From NCBI GenBank assembly GCA_012729975.1, contig JAAYBW010000003.1, positions 1 to 32,267 on the forward strand: DNA of 32,267 bases. The letters run 5' to 3'. Below the pieces are notes generated by a model. The model was not told the DNA's origin. It made no database searches and was given only the letters and a program-made list of their open reading frames with translations. Made by a program: the position numbers and the translations under genes. The stretch comes from Clostridiales bacterium. Lineage in GTDB: Bacteria > Bacillota > Clostridia > Oscillospirales > Oscillospiraceae. Shown here piece after piece: positions 26,648 through 32,267 of this stretch; the first letter of the stretch is position 1; each line of letters starts with the position of its first letter.

Positions 26648-28261
26648 CTATCTCTCCCATTTGTCGATAAGAGCCTGAATCTGCTCCGTAAAGGACCGAA
26701 GATCTCTGTTGCTGCCACCCTTATTTTGCTCAATAACCTTTAAAAGCGTTTTACCGGCAGCCAGAAGTTTCTCATAAATCGTTGCGCTTCGTGCCGCGGC
26801 TGTTCCGCTGGGCATCGGCGGAGTTCCTTCCTGAATTATCCTGTCGGCGGCAAGGTCATATACTTCATCCATATACGGTGTATGCGCCTTGATACCCATT
26901 GAATTTAAAAGGTCTGTGAACCCCTCGCTGACCTCAGCCTCCCCGTGAACCACAAACACGTTCGCGGGACGGGGATTATAAGCCGATATCCACCTGATAA
27001 GGCCGCTTCTGTCGGCGTGAGCGGACATACCGTTTAGCTTAACTATCCTTGCGGCCACATTTATCTGTTCGCCGAACAGCTTGACTTTTTTGATCCCGTC
27101 CGTCAATAGTCTTCCCAATGTGCCCTCAGCCTGATAACCGACGAAAATTATCGTGCATTCGGGCCTCCAGAGGTTATGCTTGAGATGATGACGTATTCGG
27201 CCCGCTTCACACATGCCGCTGGCGGAAATAATTATTTTAGGCGTGCTGTCCTCATTTAAAGCTTTTGAGTCATCGGTAGTCATGGATAAGCGCAGGCCCG
27301 CGAAGGAAAACATTTCACCCCCGCCCCGCAGGATCTCCTCGGCATCGGTATCCACGTACCCATCGAGATTACCCGAGTATATCCTCGTTGCCTCGTTTGC
27401 CAGAGGACTGTCGACATAAACGGGAAAGTCGGGGAAGGATTTTACAAGGCCGCGCTCCTTGATCTCCCTTATAAAATAAAGCAGCTCCTGAGTTCTGCCC
27501 ACAGCGAAAGACGGTATTATTACATTGCCTCCGCCGCGGAAGGTGTCGTCTATAAGCTCAGCCAGAGTTTCGGTATAGCTTTCGACGGGTTTATGATCTT
27601 CGTCGCCGTATGTACTCTCCATTACTACATAATCGGCACTTGGAATCAGCTGCGGATCTCTGACTATCGGTTGATTGAGGTTGCCGATGTCGCCTGAGAA
27701 AACTATTTTTTTACTGATGCCGTCTTCAGTCAGCAAAAGCTCGGCGGAAGCGCTTCCGAGAAGATGTCCGGCGTCGGTAAAGGACAGAACTATTCCGTTA
27801 AAGATAGTCTGCTTTTCCCCGTAATTCATGGATATGAGATCTTTAAGAGCTTCATTTACATCTTCAATCGTGTACAGAGGCTCAACGGGCACCTTGCCCG
27901 CTCTTTTTCCCTTGCGATTTTCATACTTCGCTTCCGACTGCTGAATAAAAGCGCTGTCGCGGAGCATTATCTGCAAAAGCTCACCGGTCAGCCGCGTAGC
28001 GTATATGCTTCCGGAAAATCCCCGAGCTTTAAGCAGCGGGATGCGCCCCGAATGGTCTATGTGCGCATGCGTCACCACAACAGCGTCGATCGTACGCGGA
28101 TCAAAACTTAAAATATCGTTCGGATAATCGTTGTCGTCCCTCCCCTGCCGCAGACCGCAGTCGATAATAATGCGCTTTCCGCACGCCTCCAGCAGGTAGC
28201 AGCTCCCCGTGACCATTCTCGCTGCTCCGAAAAATGTAAGTTTAATATGCCCACCACCCAA
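26648..28261 (-). CDS. MBL-fold / beta-CASP RNA metallo-hydrolase
   Basis: VVVTHAHIDHSGRIPLL, FSGDIGN, ESTYGDEDH, VIIPSFAVGRTQELLYFI, IIISASGMCEAGRIRHHLKHNL, GMSAHADRSGL. Confidence 0.94.
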   Translation of the reverse strand: MGGGHIKLTFFGAARMVTGSCYLLEACGKRIIIDCGLRQGRDDNDYPNDILSFDPRTIDAVVVTHAHIDHSGRIPLLKARGFSGSIYATRLTGELLQIMLRDSAFIQQSEAKYENRKGKRAGKVPVEPLYTIEDVNEALKDLISMNYGEKQTIFNGIVLSFTDAGHLLGSASAELLLTEDGISKKIVFSGDIGNLNQPIVRDPQLIPSADYVVMESTYGDEDHKPVESYTETLAELIDDTFRGGGNVIIPSFAVGRTQELLYFIREIKERGLVKSFPDFPVYVDSPLANEATRIYSGNLDGYVDTDAEEILRGGGEMFSFAGLRLSMTTDDSKALNEDSTPKIIISASGMCEAGRIRHHLKHNLWRPECTIIFVGYQAEGTLGRLLTDGIKKVKLFGEQINVAARIVKLNGMSAHADRSGLIRWISAYNPRPANVFVVHGEAEVSEGFTDLLNSMGIKAHTPYMDEVYDLAADRIIQEGTPPMPSGTAAARSATIYEKLLAAGKTLLKVIEQNKGGSNRDLRSFTEQIQALIDKWER

Positions 28262-28267
28262 ATAAAT

Positions 28268-29362
28268 TTAGCCTAATCCGGTTTTTATAATGTATCTGTT
28301 TATAACACTGCAGACCTGGGCTCGATCCGCTTCTTTTCTCGGACCGAAAACCGCGGCGTCCGTTTGTTCTCCGCTTATGAGCCCGGCGGCTCTGGCACGC
28401 CTTACGTATTCTTCCGCCCAGGGGCTTACCTGAGCCTCATCGGCAAATGGCTGCGAATTCTGACTCTGATCAAGTATTGCCCCCATATAATCGGCGTAGG
28501 ATATGATTATCTTCGCCATCTGCTCTCTTGTAATATTGTCATTGGGACCGAATCTGTCCGCATCGTAACCGTTTACGATACCGCCGGAGGCCGCCCACGC
28601 TACATAAGGCCCGTACCACGTGTCCATACGGACATCCTTGAAGGTAACCGAAGTATACATAGAAGTGTCCACCCGGCTCACGCGTCCCAAAATGGTTACG
28701 AACATAGCGCGCGTTAACGTCATGTCAGGCGAAAACATATAGTTTCCGGTTCCGTTGACATAGCCCTTTGCCGCGAGAGCTATAATATCGTTTTCTGCCC
28801 AATTTCCCGAGATGTCAATGAATACCGTATTGTACGGTATTGTTCCCGACACGGCGTGCTTGTAATATCCGTCTGCCAGCGCAGAAGCCGAATCGCTGAA
28901 AACTCTTATCAGTGACGAGGAGTTCTCGGCCGAGAAATAGCGGTTGCCGGTTTTAAGTACGGATCCGCTTTTTATGCTCTCGCCGGTGGATAGGTTGAGC
29001 ACCTCACCGGCTTCGATTGTGATTGTCATTGTTCCGGACAGCGGCACGAATGAAGCAAACTCACCCATGGTCAAAGTGCCTCCGAAAGAGAACGCGATAT
29101 CTTTATACTGAGGGGAATACGAATACCCCGCACCGCCGGGCAAAGAAATCTCATCGAGCCTTTTGAGCATGCCTGAATAGAGCTTCCCCACGGTTCCCTC
29201 TATGCTCACCGAGGCCAGCTCCATAATTTGAGGTTTGAAGGTGCTTTCGATATAGCTGATCGAGACCAAAGGATCCGCGGCGCTTCCGCCTGTCGCCGCC
29301 ACCCCTCCCGCGCAAACGGTAAGCAGGATTATGGCAAGCAGAACCGTAGCTATTCTTTTCAA
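28268..29362 (-). CDS. SLH-domain-containing secreted protein
   Basis: Signal peptide; three SLH repeats (DISGNWAENDIIALAAKGYVNGTGNYMFSPDMTLTRAMFVTILGRV; FKDVRMDTWYGPYVAWAASGGIVNGYDADRFGPNDNITREQMAKIII; PFADEAQVSPWAEEYVRRARAAGLISGE). Confidence 0.93.
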   Translation of the reverse strand: MKRIATVLLAIILLTVCAGGVAATGGSAADPLVSISYIESTFKPQIMELASVSIEGTVGKLYSGMLKRLDEISLPGGAGYSYSPQYKDIAFSFGGTLTMGEFASFVPLSGTMTITIEAGEVLNLSTGESIKSGSVLKTGNRYFSAENSSSLIRVFSDSASALADGYYKHAVSGTIPYNTVFIDISGNWAENDIIALAAKGYVNGTGNYMFSPDMTLTRAMFVTILGRVSRVDTSMYTSVTFKDVRMDTWYGPYVAWAASGGIVNGYDADRFGPNDNITREQMAKIIISYADYMGAILDQSQNSQPFADEAQVSPWAEEYVRRARAAGLISGEQTDAAVFGPRKEADRAQVCSVINRYIIKTGLG

Positions 29363-29521
29363 GTTTAATCTCCACTTACATATTTATTTTTTGATTATAT
29401 CACCGTTTCAGACCGAATTCAATTAAAAACCTGCACTGCCGCGGCTGTTGCGGCTGTGTGGCGTAGCAAACCGAGGCGTTAGCGCATAGAAATGTACATA
29501 GCTGATAGTATGGAGGTTATT

Positions 29522-30604
29522 ATGGGCAAATGCATTTCTTATTACCTGGGCGCAAATACCGGAAAAGGTTTTGTGAGCGCTTTCGAGGGTTTTATCCGCA
29601 GGCCCGAGGTTAAATTCGTATATGTGCTCAAAGGCGGCCCGGGCTGCGGGAAAAGCAGCTTTATTCGCAATATTGCGCTGGCCTTGCAAGACATCGGCTG
29701 TTACGCAGAGTACATATTATGTTCCGCAGACCCGGATTCTCTTGACGGCGTTTTCTTTCCGTATCTGGGCGTGGCATATCTTGACGGAACGGCGCCGCAT
29801 GTCCTTGAACCGTCACTTGCGGAGGCAAAAGGAAATTATGTAAACCTGGGCACCTTCTGCGATACGGAGCGGATGGCTAAAATATCCGAAGAAGCGGCAC
29901 GTCTGATCGGGGAATATAAAAACAGTTATGCAAACGCTTACGAACGCCTCGGAGCCGCATGCGCAATAAAGGCGTCTGTGCGAAACGAAAGCCTTAATGC
30001 CGATATCTCAAAGCGTCTGGAGGAACGCGCTTCATCCGCCGCAAGACGCGAAATAAAACGTTTGTCAGGTCCCGGAGGACAAAAGGATGTTTTTCTGGAC
30101 TCTTTCGGGTCACAGGGATTTGTGAGCGAATGGCAGACGGCCGCAGCGTCTGCCTCCCGCATATTGCTCGCGGACAACGAACTCGGGTACGCCGACCATT
30201 ATCTGTCTTTTATCCTCGCGGAAGCTTTAAGCAGAGGCGCAAGCGTGACTGTATGCCGCGACGCGCTCTTCCCTTCCCGAATCGCTCATCTGCTGATTCC
30301 CGAGCATTCACTTGCGGTACTGTCGGAAACAAAAGACTCACCATGTCCTCTTGAAGGTGTCAGACGTGTCAGGCTTGACTGTTTGATTTCCGGCAGTGCT
30401 GTAAACAGATCTGAAAGCCGCAGCGACGCGAAGCTTGTCCGGTCTCTGCTCACATCGGCACAGAAATATTTCCGGCGCGCGAAGGAATATCACGATGAAC
30501 TGGAATATATCATAAATCCCTATGTAGATTTCGGGGGCGTATATACGCTTTCCGACGCTCACGCCGCTTTGCTTAAGGAAAAATTCAAGGAAAAAGTACG
30601 GTAA
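29522..30604 (+). CDS. P-loop ATPase, PRK06851-like
   Basis: VYVLKGGPGCGKSSFIRNIALAL (Walker A); ATG 29522 preceded by GGAGG. Confidence 0.75.
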   Translation: MGKCISYYLGANTGKGFVSAFEGFIRRPEVKFVYVLKGGPGCGKSSFIRNIALALQDIGCYAEYILCSADPDSLDGVFFPYLGVAYLDGTAPHVLEPSLAEAKGNYVNLGTFCDTERMAKISEEAARLIGEYKNSYANAYERLGAACAIKASVRNESLNADISKRLEERASSAARREIKRLSGPGGQKDVFLDSFGSQGFVSEWQTAAASASRILLADNELGYADHYLSFILAEALSRGASVTVCRDALFPSRIAHLLIPEHSLAVLSETKDSPCPLEGVRRVRLDCLISGSAVNRSESRSDAKLVRSLLTSAQKYFRRAKEYHDELEYIINPYVDFGGVYTLSDAHAALLKEKFKEKVR

Positions 30605-30831
30605 AACTCAAGTCCGACAGCATAAACCGGTTGAGTGCTCTTATCATCGGAACCGTTTTTTTCCGCTCTGCCGAAGCAGATCGGTATTAATGGCCATGCG
30701 GGCGTTTTTCGTCCACGGCCTTAGATAAGGCACGTTTTCATTGTGTTTTATAGATTTTTTGTCGAATCTGTTGTATGATTTATCACAATGAGCGAAATGC
30801 CCCGAATTATAAGATTGTGAGGATGCTGCTT

Positions 30832-31359
30832 ATGGCCAGAGTTTCCACAAAAGAGAACAAGAATATTTATCAGCTGACCCGTGAGAGTCTGCAGCTCACC
30901 AGAGAATCGGCCGGTGAGCTGCTCGAAATAATCTCCCCCGAGAGAATCGAGAAAATTGAGAACGAGCGCTCTTTGCCCCACCCGGACGAAGTTCTTATTA
31001 TGGCGGAGAAATATAAACAGCCCGGTCTTTGTAACTATTACTGCGCCAACCAATGCCCCATCGGACAGCAGTACGTTCCCGAAGTTAAAATAAATGAACT
31101 GGCCCATATCGTATTGGAGATGCTGGCCTCTTTGAACTCCATATCAAAACGCAAAGATCGTCTTATAGAGATTACCGCGGACGGCAAAATCTCCGGCGAT
31201 GAATTAAAAGACTTCATCTACATACAGGAGGAGCTTGAGCGCATCTCAATTGCCGTGGAAGCTCTGCAGCTTTGGTCCGAACGGATGCTGGCAACAGGCA
31301 GCATTGATGCCGAGCAATACAAGGCATATAAGTCCGCGGATACCTCCGAGCCGGTCTAA
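30832..31359 (+). CDS. Helix-turn-helix (XRE-like) protein with CxxxCxxxC motif
   Basis: NIYQLTRESLQLTRESAGELLEIISPERIEKIENERSLPHPDEVLIMAEKYKQP (XRE HTH) followed by LCNYYCANQCPIG. Confidence 0.7.
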   Translation: MARVSTKENKNIYQLTRESLQLTRESAGELLEIISPERIEKIENERSLPHPDEVLIMAEKYKQPGLCNYYCANQCPIGQQYVPEVKINELAHIVLEMLASLNSISKRKDRLIEITADGKISGDELKDFIYIQEELERISIAVEALQLWSERMLATGSIDAEQYKAYKSADTSEPV

Positions 31360-31485
31360 TTTGCCGAAACGGGAGAAATACAGCCGTCTATTTTGCTAAA
31401 ACAATCATTTATTCCCCCGAGTCTTAAAGATACAATAATGATACTGCAGGAACATGTATCGTTAATTCTGAAAGGAGAAAAAAGA

Positions 31486-32267
31486 ATGGAAATTATAATC
31501 GGAGTTGCCGCAGCGGTCGTATTCATCATTATCATTGCGATGATAGGCTACGTCAAATCCCCGCCCGATACGGCATATCTGATTTCCGGCTTCCGTAAAC
31601 CCCGCATTCTTATCGGCAAGGCCGGGGTGCGCATTCCCTTCCTGGAGCGGCTGGATAAGCTGTCGCTTAAGATGTTCTCCGTGGACGTAAAGACTACCGA
31701 CTACGTACCGAATGCCGAGTACATCAACGTAAAGGTGGACGCCACCGTTAAAATTCGCATCGGGCAAAGCGAAGAGATGATGACCCTGGCCTCAAAGTTC
31801 TTCCTCAACGAGGGCGAGGATATGATCATCCGCCGTGTGCAGGACACTCTGGAAGGCAACATGCGTGAGATCGTGGGTCAAATGCGTCTGGAAGAAATGG
31901 TCACCGACCGCAAGGCTTTCGGTGAACGCGTCCAGGAAAACGCCATCCCCGATCTGCAGAAGATGGGTCTGGAAATGATTTCGTTTAATGTCCAATCCTT
32001 CTCCGACCAGAACAACGTTATCGATGACCTGGGTATCGACAACATCTCCCAGATTAAAAAGGGCGCCGCTGTCGCCAAAGCTCAGGCAGACCGCGACATC
32101 GCTATCGCCCAGGCGCAGGCAGCCAAGGAAGCCAACGACGCCAAGGTTCAGTCCGAGATGGAAATTGCGGTAAAGCAAAACGCACTGGCAATCCGTCAGG
32201 CCGAGCTCAAGCAGCTCTCCGACGTGAAAAAAGCCGAAGCCGATGCGGCCTACTCCATCCAGGAGCA
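31486..32267 (+). CDS. Flotillin-like SPFH-domain protein (C-terminus beyond window)
   Basis: ATG at 31486 after AAAGGAGA. MEIIIGVAAAVVFIIIIAMIGYVKSPPDTAYLISGFRKPRILIGKAGVRIPFLERLDKLSLKMFSVDVKT...; open to the end, so missing from the ORF track. Confidence 0.9.
   Translation, partial: MEIIIGVAAAVVFIIIIAMIGYVKSPPDTAYLISGFRKPRILIGKAGVRIPFLERLDKLSLKMFSVDVKTTDYVPNAEYINVKVDATVKIRIGQSEEMMTLASKFFLNEGEDMIIRRVQDTLEGNMREIVGQMRLEEMVTDRKAFGERVQENAIPDLQKMGLEMISFNVQSFSDQNNVIDDLGIDNISQIKKGAAVAKAQADRDIAIAQAQAAKEANDAKVQSEMEIAVKQNALAIRQAELKQLSDVKKAEADAAYSIQE

Noticed and set aside
30628-30662. Terminator after the PRK06851-like gene (CGGTT...AACCG + T7)
   Set aside because: Stem only 5 bp with a long loop; too weak to list as a feature.

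Overview
Ordinary-looking chromosomal segment of a spore-forming Firmicutes/Clostridia-type bacterium. No prophage, transposase, CRISPR array or rRNA was recognised. Minus strand, left end: folD (5' fragment), fchA, fhs, metF (C1-tetrahydrofolate / methyl branch of Wood-Ljungdahl). Next: a cotJ spore-coat operon with a CotJA-CotJB fusion, a PPTase, an ABC exporter, four tRNAs (Val-Asp-Phe-Gly), and methyltransferase + YerC/TrpR-like. Then come SGNH lipoprotein + DUF4358-like lipoprotein, an SLH protein, and a six-gene minus-strand run comEA/response regulator/histidine kinase/GerMN lipoprotein/mini-RNase III/RqcH. The right part has a DacF-type carboxypeptidase, an EF-G paralog, a degenerate P-type-ATPase-like membrane protein, a TrmH-family methyltransferase, a rhomboid-like Zn-ribbon protein, an MBL/beta-CASP protein, an SLH protein, a PRK06851-like ATPase, an HTH protein and a truncated flotillin/SPFH gene. 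Most notable signals: (i) a P-type ATPase-like protein without DKTGT, CPC or an intact GDGxND motif; (ii) RR-HK-GerMN lipoprotein synteny resembling actinobacterial MtrA-MtrB-LpqB; (iii) two genes whose start codon directly follows the T-tract of a terminator-like hairpin, one of them a nested 54-nt structure with the SD in its 3' arm; (iv) the CotJA-CotJB fusion; (v) a rhomboid-like protein with a C-terminal Cys/His module; (vi) an intergenic degenerate 12-13 nt tandem repeat. All family assignments are from reading motifs by eye; no searches were run.
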